NCBI RefSeq assembly: GCF_014224355.1
Contig: NZ_VNWP01000006.1
Location: 62,001 to 126,000 of the forward strand
Length of the DNA: 64,000 bases
Direction of reading: 5' to 3'
From: Synechococcus sp. BSA11S
GTDB lineage: Bacteria; Cyanobacteriota; Cyanobacteriia; PCC-6307; Cyanobiaceae
In this document: in pieces, positions 42,013 to 50,258 of the stretch
How positions within the stretch are numbered: the stretch's first letter is position 1
Layout: each line of letters opens with the position of its first letter
Notes under the pieces: generated by a model
Told to the model about the DNA's origin: nothing
Seen by the model: the letters and a program-made list of their open reading frames with translations, nothing else
Databases searched by the model: none
Translations under genes and position numbers: made by a program

Positions 42013-43422
42013 GTGAGGATTGCTCCGATTTCCCGTCTGACCCACCCAGCTCCGGGAGAGGAGCAGATCAGCCCTGTCGTTTCAGGGGCCGATCCAGCCA
42101 CTTCCGGAAGCCCGGTTCAGGATTTCGCCTCCTTCGGGTTGTCTGAGCCACTGCTCAAAGCAATTGCGCTGAAGGGCTACACCTGCCCCTCACCGATCCA
42201 GGTGCAGTCGATTCCGGCGGTGCTCGGCGGCCGTGATGTGATGGCCGCCGCCCAGACCGGCACCGGCAAGACCGCCGGCTTCACCCTTCCGATGCTGGAG
42301 CGGCTGCGGCATGGGCCCCATGCCCGCAACAACCAGGTCCGTGCTCTGGTGCTCACCCCCACCCGGGAGCTGGCTGCCCAGGTGGCGGAAAGTGTCCAGG
42401 CCTATGGCCGCTTCCTCGACCTGCGCGGCGACGTGGTCTTCGGCGGCGTCAAGATCAATCCCCAGATGCAGCGGCTGCGTCGCGGCGCCGACGTGCTGGT
42501 GGCCACCCCCGGCCGTCTGATGGATCTCTACCAGCAGAACGCGATCCGTTTCGACCGGCTCGAGATCCTGGTGCTGGATGAAGCCGACCGCATGCTCGAC
42601 ATGGGTTTCATCCGCGACATCCAGAAGATCCTGGCCCTGCTCCCTCCCAGGCGTCAGAACCTGCTGTTCTCAGCCACCTTCAATCCCTCGATCCGCAGGC
42701 TGGCCCACGGGCTGCTGCATCAGCCCCTGCAGCTGCAGGCCACACCCGAGAACCGTGCGGCCCCCCTGGTGGAGCAGGTGATGCATCCCTGCGACATGGC
42801 CCGCAAAGGAGACCTGCTCTCCCACCTGATCCGCAGCAACAACTGGCAGCAGGTGCTGGTCTTCTCCCGCACCAAACACGGCGCGAACCGGCTGGCCGAC
42901 CGCCTGAGCCAGGAGGGTGTCACCTCCATGGCCATCCACGGCAACAAGAGCCAGGGGGCCCGCACCCGCGCCCTGGCGAGTTTCAAGAGCGGGGAGCTGA
43001 GGGTGCTGGTGGCCACCGACCTCGCCGCCCGCGGCCTCGACATCGAGCAACTGCCCCATGTGGTCAATCTGGATCTGCCCAACGTGGCCGAGGACTACGT
43101 GCACCGGATCGGCCGTACCGGCCGGGCCGGCCAGAGCGGCCATGCGCTCTCCCTTGTGGCCGCCGAGGAACACGAACTGCTGCGCGCAATCGAGAAGCTG
43201 ATCGGCAATCCCCTGCCCCGAGCGGAGATCCCAGGCTTCGAGCCCACGATCCTCTCGGCGCCGCCCCTGGATCTCAGTGGCGGGCGGGGCAAGGGAGGCC
43301 GCCGTGGCGGTGGCCAGCGCGGTGGCCCTGGTTCTTCAGCGCCTCGGCGCAACGGGCCGCGCAGTGGCTCGCCCCGCAGCCAACCGCTTTCGCGGGAGAC
43401 CCGCCCCAGGGGTCGGGGCTGA
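42013..43422 (+). CDS. rhlE: DEAD-box RNA helicase, RhlE type
   Basis: This 469-residue ATP-dependent RNA helicase starts at GTG. Motifs are [20 protein letters not shown] with Q motif [83 protein letters not shown] and [15 protein letters not shown], then [18 protein letters not shown] Gly/Arg-rich basic tail ([15 protein letters not shown]) replaces any folded C-terminal domain, as in RhlE. It is the second DEAD-box helicase here and lacks the DbpA domain of the deaD product. Confidence 0.94.
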   Translation: MRIAPISRLTHPAPGEEQISPVVSGADPATSGSPVQDFASFGLSEPLLKAIALKGYTCPSPIQVQSIPAVLGGRDVMAAAQTGTGKTAGFTLPMLERLRHGPHARNNQVRALVLTPTRELAAQVAESVQAYGRFLDLRGDVVFGGVKINPQMQRLRRGADVLVATPGRLMDLYQQNAIRFDRLEILVLDEADRMLDMGFIRDIQKILALLPPRRQNLLFSATFNPSIRRLAHGLLHQPLQLQATPENRAAPLVEQVMHPCDMARKGDLLSHLIRSNNWQQVLVFSRTKHGANRLADRLSQEGVTSMAIHGNKSQGARTRALASFKSGELRVLVATDLAARGLDIEQLPHVVNLDLPNVAEDYVHRIGRTGRAGQSGHALSLVAAEEHELLRAIEKLIGNPLPRAEIPGFEPTILSAPPLDLSGGRGKGGRRGGGQRGGPGSSAPRRNGPRSGSPRSQPLSRETRPRGRG

Positions 43423-43446
43423 ACAGAGGGACTGGCCCCTCAGCCC
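43416..43446. terminator. Inverted repeat over the stops of rhlE and fmt
   Basis: GGGCTGA (43416-43422) and TCAGCCC (43440-43446) are perfect seven-base complements. The arms include the rhlE TGA and the fmt minus-strand stop. The 17-base loop has no T-run. It is a candidate bidirectional terminator. Confidence 0.35.
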
Positions 43447-44480
43447 AACCGATCTCCCACCTGTGCCCCCAGTTGCTGGATCAGGGCCTCGCCCGTCGCA
43501 GCACGCTTTCCCTCCAGCTGCGCCTCGCGGATCAGGAAGGGGCAGCCGCCGGTAGCCACCACCAGGCCCACGCCGCGGACCAGCTCCAGCACACATCCGG
43601 GTTCAGCGGCCTTGGCTTCAGCCAGTTCGGCGCGGCCCGGCTCACTCCAACGGACAGCCAGTTGGGCGCCGGCGGGCGTGAGCTGATCGGCCAGCCGCTG
43701 CACCAGTGGTTCGCTGGCCAGCAGCTTGAGCCGCTTGCCGCGCCACTTGGTGTGCGCGCCGGGATGCAGTCCCATCACCCGCCGGTGGATCGCCAGGCAC
43801 TGCGCGTTCCAGCTGATCGCGTAGTCGTCCTTCTGCAGCAGGCGGGCGTGGGTGAGGCCCTCCTGGAGCTGGGGATGGAGTCCAAGCCGCTGCCAGCGGT
43901 CGGTTTCAGCGCCCGGCCCCGCCGCAGCAATCCGGGGCATCGCCTCCACCAGCAGCTCGGCGGTGAGCCGGCTCAGGCGCTCCCCGAGCTGGTCCGCGTT
44001 CTCCAGCAGCCCGATCGAGAGGCGCCGCTCCAGCAGCACCGGGCCCGTGTCGAGACCCTCTTCCATGGCCATGATCCCCACGCCGGTCTCGGCGTCGCCT
44101 TCGATCAGGCACCACTGGATCGGGGCGGCGCCACGCCAGCGGGGCAGCAGCGAGCCATGGCCGTTCCAGCAGCCCAGCGGCGGCTGGGCCAGCACATCGG
44201 GAGGCAACAGTTGCCCGAAGGCCACCACCACCGACGCCTCCGCCCCTAGGGCCGCCAGCTGCGCCTGCAGCTCGGGTTCACGCCGGATGCGGCTGGGGGT
44301 GAACACCGGCAGACCCAGCTCCAGCGCCCGGGCCTTCACGGCCGAGGTCACCAACGCCGAGCCCCGTCCGCGGCGGCGATCGGGCTGACTGACCACCCCC
44401 ACCAGCTCATGGCCCGCTGCCCGCAGCGCCTCAAGGCTGGGCACCGCGTAGGCCGGGGTGCCCCAGAACAGGATCTTCAT
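43440..44480 (-). CDS. fmt: Methionyl-tRNA formyltransferase
   Basis: Fmt formylates initiator Met-tRNA using 10-formyltetrahydrofolate. The 346-residue protein opens ILFWGTPAYAVPSLEALRAA. It has the SQPDRRRGRG loop, the catalytic segment GHGSLLPRWRGAAPIQW (the Asn-His pair reads NGHGS) and the Asp region MEEGLDTGPVLL. The C-terminal tRNA-binding domain is present. It is the last gene after tldD-tldE, with a 24-base gap from tldE. Confidence 0.95.
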   Translation of the reverse strand: MKILFWGTPAYAVPSLEALRAAGHELVGVVSQPDRRRGRGSALVTSAVKARALELGLPVFTPSRIRREPELQAQLAALGAEASVVVAFGQLLPPDVLAQPPLGCWNGHGSLLPRWRGAAPIQWCLIEGDAETGVGIMAMEEGLDTGPVLLERRLSIGLLENADQLGERLSRLTAELLVEAMPRIAAAGPGAETDRWQRLGLHPQLQEGLTHARLLQKDDYAISWNAQCLAIHRRVMGLHPGAHTKWRGKRLKLLASEPLVQRLADQLTPAGAQLAVRWSEPGRAELAEAKAAEPGCVLELVRGVGLVVATGGCPFLIREAQLEGKRAATGEALIQQLGAQVGDRLG

Positions 44481-44504
44481 CGCCGGCTCCTCGCTCTGCT
44501 GGCC

Positions 44505-45878
44505 TCAGGCGTCGCCGGTGATCGAGAGACCTTCCACCCACACCATCGGGCAAACGCCGTCGGGGGTGACCTTGGGCTCCCCTTCGAAGCCCAGCAGTCC
44601 CTTGAGGACGGCGCGGATGTCGCCGGCCACGGTGGCGGCTTCGATCGAGCGGGCTTCGCCGCCCTGGATCAACCAGCCGTCGAAGGGGAGGGAGAACGAT
44701 CCCTGGCTGGCCTTGACGCCGGCATGGAGCGCCGAGAGCGAATCGATCCAGACGATGCCGTCCTGGCTGAAGCGATCAAGGCCCCGGGCGCCGGTCTGCT
44801 CATCGGAGCTGCCGGCAGGGCCGATCTCGTACCAGTGGGGCCCCACCGACACCTTGGCCCCCAGGCCGGCATGGCCGGTGGGGGCCACAGCGAAAGCGCG
44901 GGCCGTGGCTTCCGAGTGCAGGAAATGTCGCAGGAATCCTCCTTCCACCAGCGGCAGGCGCGCCACGGGCGTGCCCTCGCCATCGAAGCTGGTGGCTCCG
45001 ATGTTGCCTGGGTGCAGCCCGTTGTCGTGGATCGAGAGGAAGGGCACCGCCAGCTGAGTCCCCAGCGAGTCGCGCTGGCTGAGGCTGACCCCATCAAGCA
45101 CGGCGCGGGCATTGAAGAGGCTGCTGAAGGCGCCGATCAGGTCGAGAAAGGCCTCTGGGCTGAACACGCAGGTGTAGTGGCCGGTGGCGATCGGGGCGTA
45201 GTCGAGGTGCTGGATCGTGCGCTCAGCGGCTTCCTCGATGCAACCGGCCACATCCAGCTGCTCGGCGCCATAGGCCAGGCGCACGGCGCCGCTGCTGCGT
45301 GGCTTGCGGCCGTCTTCCTCGGCGCGGGCGTAGAGGTAGAGGCTGGCGGTGCTCAGCTGCTGCTCTCGGCAGGCCCCTTCGCTGTTGAGGTAGATCCGCT
45401 GGCTGCTGCGTTGGGCCAGACCGTTGTAAGGAACCGTGCTGATGGCCTGATGGCGGCCCAGTAACTCAGCTTCGGCCTGCTTGAGGGTTTCGAGCAACTC
45501 GAGGATGCCCCGGGGTTCGCTCAGGGGTTGATCCAGCGGGGCCAGGGGTGCCGTGGCCAGGGGCGAGAAGCCTGGCGTGTCATCGGGATTGCCGTAGGCA
45601 CTGGCATCCCGGGCGCCGCCGAGGGCCCGGGCCAGGCCGGCGGGGGAGAGATCGGTGGTGCTGGTGATGCCCACCAGCCCGTGGCCGTTCCAGGCCCGCA
45701 CCGTGATCGAGCTGCGCTGGGCTCCCTTGAGCTGCTTGGCCTCTCCCCGGTCCACCTGCACCGAGGTGTCGGTGCTGCAGGCGGCGCCCAGGTCCCAGCG
45801 GCTCACCCCCAGCTCTGAGGCCAGGGTCTGCAGCTGCTCGGCCAGATCGCTGGCGTGGAGGCTGGTGGAGTTGGCCAT
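44505..45878 (-). CDS. tldE: TldE/PmbA family modulator of the TldD protease
   Basis: This 457-residue protein is the non-catalytic partner of TldD. The frame runs on to 46154, but that part overlaps tldD in another frame, and ATG 45878 (MANSTSLHASDL) is placed three bases after the tldD stop. Family segments are VRAWNGHGLVGITSTTDLSP, HYTCVFSPEAFLDLIGAF and GHAGLGAKVSVGPHWYEIGP. It lacks the HExxxH metal motif, as expected. TldD/E process or degrade small peptides, including modified ones. Confidence 0.9.
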   Translation of the reverse strand: MANSTSLHASDLAEQLQTLASELGVSRWDLGAACSTDTSVQVDRGEAKQLKGAQRSSITVRAWNGHGLVGITSTTDLSPAGLARALGGARDASAYGNPDDTPGFSPLATAPLAPLDQPLSEPRGILELLETLKQAEAELLGRHQAISTVPYNGLAQRSSQRIYLNSEGACREQQLSTASLYLYARAEEDGRKPRSSGAVRLAYGAEQLDVAGCIEEAAERTIQHLDYAPIATGHYTCVFSPEAFLDLIGAFSSLFNARAVLDGVSLSQRDSLGTQLAVPFLSIHDNGLHPGNIGATSFDGEGTPVARLPLVEGGFLRHFLHSEATARAFAVAPTGHAGLGAKVSVGPHWYEIGPAGSSDEQTGARGLDRFSQDGIVWIDSLSALHAGVKASQGSFSLPFDGWLIQGGEARSIEAATVAGDIRAVLKGLLGFEGEPKVTPDGVCPMVWVEGLSITGDA

Positions 45879-45880
45879 GA

Positions 45881-47326
45881 TCAGCGCCCCCCCACGGTGA
45901 TGGTGTCCACCTTGATGTGGGGCTGCCCCACGGTCACGAAGATGCTGCCGCTCACTGAGCCGCAGAAGCCTGCAGCCAGCTCCAGATCGTTGGCGCACAT
46001 CGAGATGCGCGGCATCACCTCCTTGGCCTCGCCGATCAGCGTGGCCCCCTTCACCGGTTTGGTGAGCTGGCCGTCTTCGATCAGATAGCCCTCCTCCACG
46101 GCGAAGTTGAACTGGCCGGTGGGGCCCACACTGCCTCCCCCCATCGACTTGCAATACAGCCCCCGGTCAACCGAGCCGATCAGCTGCTCGGGGCTGTGGG
46201 GGCCGGCGGCGATGAAGGTGTTGCGCATGCGGCTGGCGGCGGCGAAGTTGTGGCTCTGGCGCCGGCCGCTGCCGGTGCGGGCATGGCCGGTGCGCAGCTC
46301 GCCGGCGCGGTCGGAGAGAAAGCGCTGCAGGACACCGTTCTCGATCAGAACCGTGCGCTCGGGCTCCATGCCCTCGTCGTCCATCGAGAGGCTGCCGAAG
46401 GCCCCATCACTGAGTCCTTCATCCACGGCGGTGACGGCCTCGTGGGCAATCGTGTCGCCCACCTTGTCGGCGAAGGGGGTGGTGCCCCGCTCCACCTGGG
46501 TGGTTTCAAGCAGGTGGCCGCAGGCTTCGTGGAAGATCACCCCGCCGAAGCGGTTGGCCAGCACCACGGGATAGGTGCCCGCGTCCACGTAGTCGGCATA
46601 GAGCATGGATCGGGCGCTGGCGCAGAGATCCACCGCCGAGGCCTGGGCATCCCACTGGCGCAGATCATCCGGGCGACCCGAGCTGCCATAGCGTCGCCCC
46701 AGGCTGGCGCGGTGGTCCCCGTCGGCCGCCAGGGCGTTGATCCCCACCGACTGGTGCAGCCGGATGTCACGGGCGAAGGTGCCGTCGCTGGCGGCCACCA
46801 GCACCTCCTGCCAGTCGCGGGCGTAGCTGCCGCGGCGCGCCTGGAAGTGCTCTCCATGGTGATCCAGGAGTGCCGTGGCTTCCAGCAGACGCGCTGTGGA
46901 CTCTTCCAGGCCGGGGCAATGCTGCAGCCAGTTCTCCTTGCTGGCCCCGTGGTCGCGCAGGGAGGCCAGGCCGGGGAAGCCGTGGGCGCCGAGGTTGCTG
47001 CGCGTGAGCCCCAGCATGCCCAGGGCCTGATCGAGGGCCTGAAGCAGGCCGGCCTCGCTCAGGTCGTTGGTGGAGACGAAGCCGTCGCGGTCTCCCAGGA
47101 ACACCCTCAGGCCAGCCCCACGGCCGAAGGCCGGACTGACGTTGGTGATGCGCTCCTGCTCCGCCAGCAGACCGATGTGGTCGGTGCTCTCGAGGAACAC
47201 CTCCACCAGGCTGGCTCCGGCGGCAGCGCCGGCGGCCAGCACGGTCTCGAGCCGGTCACGCCAGCGATTGTCGAGGCTGTCGCCCGTCAGGGAAGCCGTC
47301 AGTGAGGGAGTGGGAGTGGCGAGCAA
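45881..47326 (-). CDS. tldD: TldD family zinc metalloprotease
   Basis: This 481-residue catalytic subunit carries the zinc motif HEACGH in [15 protein letters not shown], with GEGD-like surroundings reduced to [12 protein letters not shown]. The C-terminal Cys-containing segment [20 protein letters not shown] is typical of TldD. It forms a heterodimer with the adjacent TldE. There is no obvious peptide-modification cluster next to it. The gene lies 40 bases after acsF on the same strand. Confidence 0.94.
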   Translation of the reverse strand: MLATPTPSLTASLTGDSLDNRWRDRLETVLAAGAAAGASLVEVFLESTDHIGLLAEQERITNVSPAFGRGAGLRVFLGDRDGFVSTNDLSEAGLLQALDQALGMLGLTRSNLGAHGFPGLASLRDHGASKENWLQHCPGLEESTARLLEATALLDHHGEHFQARRGSYARDWQEVLVAASDGTFARDIRLHQSVGINALAADGDHRASLGRRYGSSGRPDDLRQWDAQASAVDLCASARSMLYADYVDAGTYPVVLANRFGGVIFHEACGHLLETTQVERGTTPFADKVGDTIAHEAVTAVDEGLSDGAFGSLSMDDEGMEPERTVLIENGVLQRFLSDRAGELRTGHARTGSGRRQSHNFAAASRMRNTFIAAGPHSPEQLIGSVDRGLYCKSMGGGSVGPTGQFNFAVEEGYLIEDGQLTKPVKGATLIGEAKEVMPRISMCANDLELAAGFCGSVSGSIFVTVGQPHIKVDTITVGGR

Positions 47327-47366
47327 GACGGTTCAGAGAGGACCGTCAGGCTAACCAGGCTGACCC

Positions 47367-48458
47367 TCAGCGCACGGCAGGCTGAAACTCCTCGCTGCGG
47401 ATCGGCGCCATCAGGAACAGCTTGGCCATCTCCAGGCCATTGGCCATCCAGTAGGGGAGCTTGCGCAGGGCCCTGATCGGGGCCGGGGCTTCGCTGGCCT
47501 CGGCCTCGCTGAGGGCGGCGTTGTTGGTGACGATCCGCTCCAGGCGTGTGTAGAACTTGGGATGCTCCACATTGAGCACGACGGGGAAGACGCGGGCCGA
47601 CGTTTCGTTGGTCTTGGCGATCACCATCCTGTCGTACTCGCGGGCATCGAGACCGAGCGCCTCGTAGAACTCCTTGCGGGCCACATCGCGCACGTACATG
47701 GTGGCGAAGACCGCCAGAAGGAAGAAGCGGCACCACAGCCGGGCCTGCAGACCACGGACGGTGTCGGGCTGGGCCTTCATCAGGGCATCGAAGAAATCGC
47801 CGTGGCGGTTCTCGTCCTGGCACCAGTTCTCAAAGAAGTTGAAGATCGGGAAGATCTTGCTTTCGGGGTGCTTCTGCAGGTGGCGGTAGATGGCGATGTA
47901 ACGCCAGTAGCCGATCTTCTCGGAGAGGTAGGTGGCGTAGAAGATGAACTTCGGTTTGAAGAAGGTGTAGGCCTTGTTGGCGGTGAGGAAGCCGAGATCC
48001 AGCTGCAGGCCGAAATCACCCATCGACTTGTTCAGGAATCCGGCATGGCGCGCCTCATCCCGGGCCATGTGGGCAAAACACTCCGCCAGCAGTGGATTCT
48101 TCTCCTTGATCCGGCGGCTCAGCTCCTTGTAGAGCAGGAATCCGGAGAACTCCGAGGTGCAGCTCTGCTCAAGGAACTCCACGAACACCTTGCGGGTTTC
48201 GGGATCGAGCTTGTCGGCGGCGCCGTCGAACTCCTCGTTGCGCACGAAGTGGTGGCGGTTGTAGTCCTTGCGGAACTCCTCGCAGATCGCTTCGAGCTCC
48301 TGCTCGTTGGGCCGCAGATCCATGGCGGCCATCGCCTCGAAATCCGTGGTGTAGAAGCGGGGGGTGAGGATCGTGTCCTTCACCGGCTCCTTGAAGGCCT
48401 GGGCTTCAGGGGCGTTGGTGCCACGGGAGGCGGTGGGCGCAGCGACGGGGGGCACCAT
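47367..48458 (-). CDS. acsF: AcsF, oxygen-dependent Mg-protoporphyrin IX monomethyl ester cyclase
   Basis: This is the di-iron oxygenase that forms the isocyclic ring of protochlorophyllide. I chose ATG 48458 (363 residues, starting [13 protein letters not shown]); longer starts up to 48512 are possible. Di-iron ligand segments are [30 protein letters not shown] and [14 protein letters not shown]. The opening [20 protein letters not shown] is characteristic of AcsF. The partner subunit Ycf54 is encoded at 19760-20098. The gene sits in a minus-strand run after DUF2996. Confidence 0.96.
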   Translation of the reverse strand: MVPPVAAPTASRGTNAPEAQAFKEPVKDTILTPRFYTTDFEAMAAMDLRPNEQELEAICEEFRKDYNRHHFVRNEEFDGAADKLDPETRKVFVEFLEQSCTSEFSGFLLYKELSRRIKEKNPLLAECFAHMARDEARHAGFLNKSMGDFGLQLDLGFLTANKAYTFFKPKFIFYATYLSEKIGYWRYIAIYRHLQKHPESKIFPIFNFFENWCQDENRHGDFFDALMKAQPDTVRGLQARLWCRFFLLAVFATMYVRDVARKEFYEALGLDAREYDRMVIAKTNETSARVFPVVLNVEHPKFYTRLERIVTNNAALSEAEASEAPAPIRALRKLPYWMANGLEMAKLFLMAPIRSEEFQPAVR

Positions 48459-48564
48459 GCGAGCAGACCAGCGGAGTGTTCGCTCCATCGTAGAAGGGCT
48501 TTCAGCGCTCACGGTCCGGATGTGAAGCAGCTGTGGAGTGGTCGTTGGGGTTTGGTCTGGCGGC

Positions 48565-48987
48565 TCAGTTGGGCCCCAGCCACTTCTGGCTGTTCAGCCG
48601 GGAGACCACCCGTGAGACCAGCAGGGGCAGGGTCGTCTTCTTCTCGTCGATCAGGAATGACTCCAGCAGGCTCGGCTCACTGCCCCCCTCAGCCAGGGAG
48701 ATGGTCTTGGCGGAGCTGATGCTGGCCTCGGTGAAGCAGAGCCAGAACCGGCGTTCTCCCGGGAAGGTGCCCATGACCTGCCAGCAGGAGCTGCCCACCA
48801 CCGGCATGGCTGCCTGCACGAAACTCAGCTGCGGAGTCGCACCGCCGAAGGCTGTGATCGCCTTGAGAAGGGCCGGCAGGAAGATCTCGGGAATGAACTC
48901 GGCAAAGGGCTTGTCCTCCAGAGCCGGCGGCTTGACCTTGGCTGCCGCAGGAGCAGGCTTCGGTGCGGGGCTGGCGGAGTCGCTCAC
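48565..48987 (-). CDS. DUF2996 protein
   Basis: From GTG 48987 this is a 140-residue protein with a Lys/Pro/Ala-rich N-terminal tail and the DUF2996 core. The core begins [20 protein letters not shown], has [20 protein letters not shown], and ends [20 protein letters not shown] and [11 protein letters not shown]. The family is specific to cyanobacteria and plastid-bearing organisms. Its function is not known to me. It is just upstream of acsF in the same direction, which is suggestive but not proof of a pigment role. Confidence 0.85.
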   Translation of the reverse strand: MSDSASPAPKPAPAAAKVKPPALEDKPFAEFIPEIFLPALLKAITAFGGATPQLSFVQAAMPVVGSSCWQVMGTFPGERRFWLCFTEASISSAKTISLAEGGSEPSLLESFLIDEKKTTLPLLVSRVVSRLNSQKWLGPN

Positions 48988-49086
48988 GGGATGGAGCCTC
49001 GGCTCGAAACACTGATCCGACTTTAGGCATCCCCGCACGGCACTCCATCGCCGCTTCTCCGAGGTGCTCCAGGTTCCTGGGGGGCC

Positions 49087-49590
49087 TCACCAGTCGTCGC
49101 CGGCGGGCACCTCCCAGCCCTCGGCATCCGGGCTGGTGGAGGGCGTGGCCGCGGCGGGGGTGCCGGCAGGACCGTCGCCGCTGCCGGTGCGCAGGATCCG
49201 GAACGGCACTGAGAGGGTGGGCGGCGGATCCTGGGGCGCCCGCTCGGGGCCGGCGCTGTCCGTGGGCGGCTGGTGCCTCTGGCGCCTCGCCTCGGGCTCG
49301 GGCATCTCCTCCCAGGGTTCAGATTCGCGCCGATCGCGGGCTCCAAGGGGTTGCACCGATCGCCGCCGCAGGGGCTGATCACCCGATTGCTGCAGGGCCA
49401 GGGCCGTCAGACCGGCGCTGAGGGCTGCGCCACCGCTGGCCGCCAGGGCCATCCAGGCCCCGATCGGCAGGGCCGGCGATGTCCAGATCAGCAGCCGCAG
49501 GCGAGTGGGGGGGGTGGGGTTGAAGGCCGCCACCAGAAGCACGGCCAGCAGTGGGGCCAGCAGAGGCAGAAGCAGGAGGCGTTGCAGCAC
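49087..49590 (-). CDS. Two-helix membrane hypothetical protein with Pro-rich tail
   Basis: This 167-residue protein has two N-terminal membrane helices (LLLLPLLAPLLAVLLVAAF and PIGAWMALAASGGAALSAGL) and a long hydrophilic, Arg/Pro/Glu-rich C-terminal region. It ends in a short motif (EGWEVPAGDDW) that looks conserved and could be a docking site. It lies between ubiX and DUF2996 in the same direction. I cannot assign a function. Confidence 0.6.
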   Translation of the reverse strand: MLQRLLLLPLLAPLLAVLLVAAFNPTPPTRLRLLIWTSPALPIGAWMALAASGGAALSAGLTALALQQSGDQPLRRRSVQPLGARDRRESEPWEEMPEPEARRQRHQPPTDSAGPERAPQDPPPTLSVPFRILRTGSGDGPAGTPAAATPSTSPDAEGWEVPAGDDW

Positions 49591-49631
49591 AGAGGAGAGA
49601 TCAGTCCGCGAAACAGACCGGCAGGCGGTGC

Positions 49632-50255
49632 TCAGAGGCTGGCCGCGGCGGCCACCGGACCATCCCAGCGCCGCAGGGCGCCGAGGTCGTAGCCCAGGCC
49701 ATCGAACACCCGGATCACCAGAAAGTCGACCATGTCCTCCAGGCTGGTGGGGTGGTGATACCAGGCGGGGATCGGTGGTGAGATGCGTGCCCCCGCCTCG
49801 GCCAGGGCCGTCAGGTTGCGCAGGTGCACCAGGTTCCAGGGCATCTCCCTGGGAGCAATCACCAGGGGCCGTCCCTCCTTGAGGTGTACATCAGCCACCC
49901 GCTCCACCAGGTCGAGAGCCACGCCGCTGGCGATGCGCCCCACTGTTCCCATGCTCGCCGGCAGGATCACCATGCCGCGGGTGCGGAAGCTGCCACTGGC
50001 GATCGCCGCCGCCTGGTCGTTCCATCGGTGGCAGCGCAACGAGCCGGTGCCTGTGCCCGTGCGCTCCCGCCAGAACCGGGTCTGGAGATCGGGTTCGGCC
50101 GGAATGCGCACCCCCTGCTCCGCCAGCCAGACCCCGAGGGCGCCGCGGCTGACGATCAGTTCGACCGTTTCACCGGCCTCCAGCAGCAGCTGAAGGGCGC
50201 GCTCGGCCAGGGGCATGGCGGAGGCACCCGACACCGCCAGAACCACCGGGTCCAT
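49632..50255 (-). CDS. ubiX: UbiX, flavin prenyltransferase
   Basis: UbiX makes the prenylated FMN cofactor used by UbiD decarboxylases, as in quinone biosynthesis. The 207-residue protein shows VLAVSGASAMPLAERALQLL, the loop GSFRTRGMVILPASMGTVGR (flavin contact), RPLVIAPREMPWNLVHLRNL, and a closing PPIPAWYHHPTSLEDMVDFL. A GTG immediately precedes the ATG. The start follows the upstream gene's TGA by three bases, so the pair is probably coupled. Confidence 0.94.
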   Translation of the reverse strand: MDPVVLAVSGASAMPLAERALQLLLEAGETVELIVSRGALGVWLAEQGVRIPAEPDLQTRFWRERTGTGTGSLRCHRWNDQAAAIASGSFRTRGMVILPASMGTVGRIASGVALDLVERVADVHLKEGRPLVIAPREMPWNLVHLRNLTALAEAGARISPPIPAWYHHPTSLEDMVDFLVIRVFDGLGYDLGALRRWDGPVAAAASL

Positions 50256-50258
50256 CAC

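Noticed and set aside
45879-46154. N-terminal extension of TldE
   Set aside because: This part is an out-of-frame reading of tldD (Arg/Gly/His-rich). The ATG at 45878 directly follows the tldD stop.
44505-47326. tldD/tldE as part of a peptide-natural-product cluster
   Set aside because: Neighbours are acsF and fmt. There is no precursor, modification enzyme or dedicated transporter.
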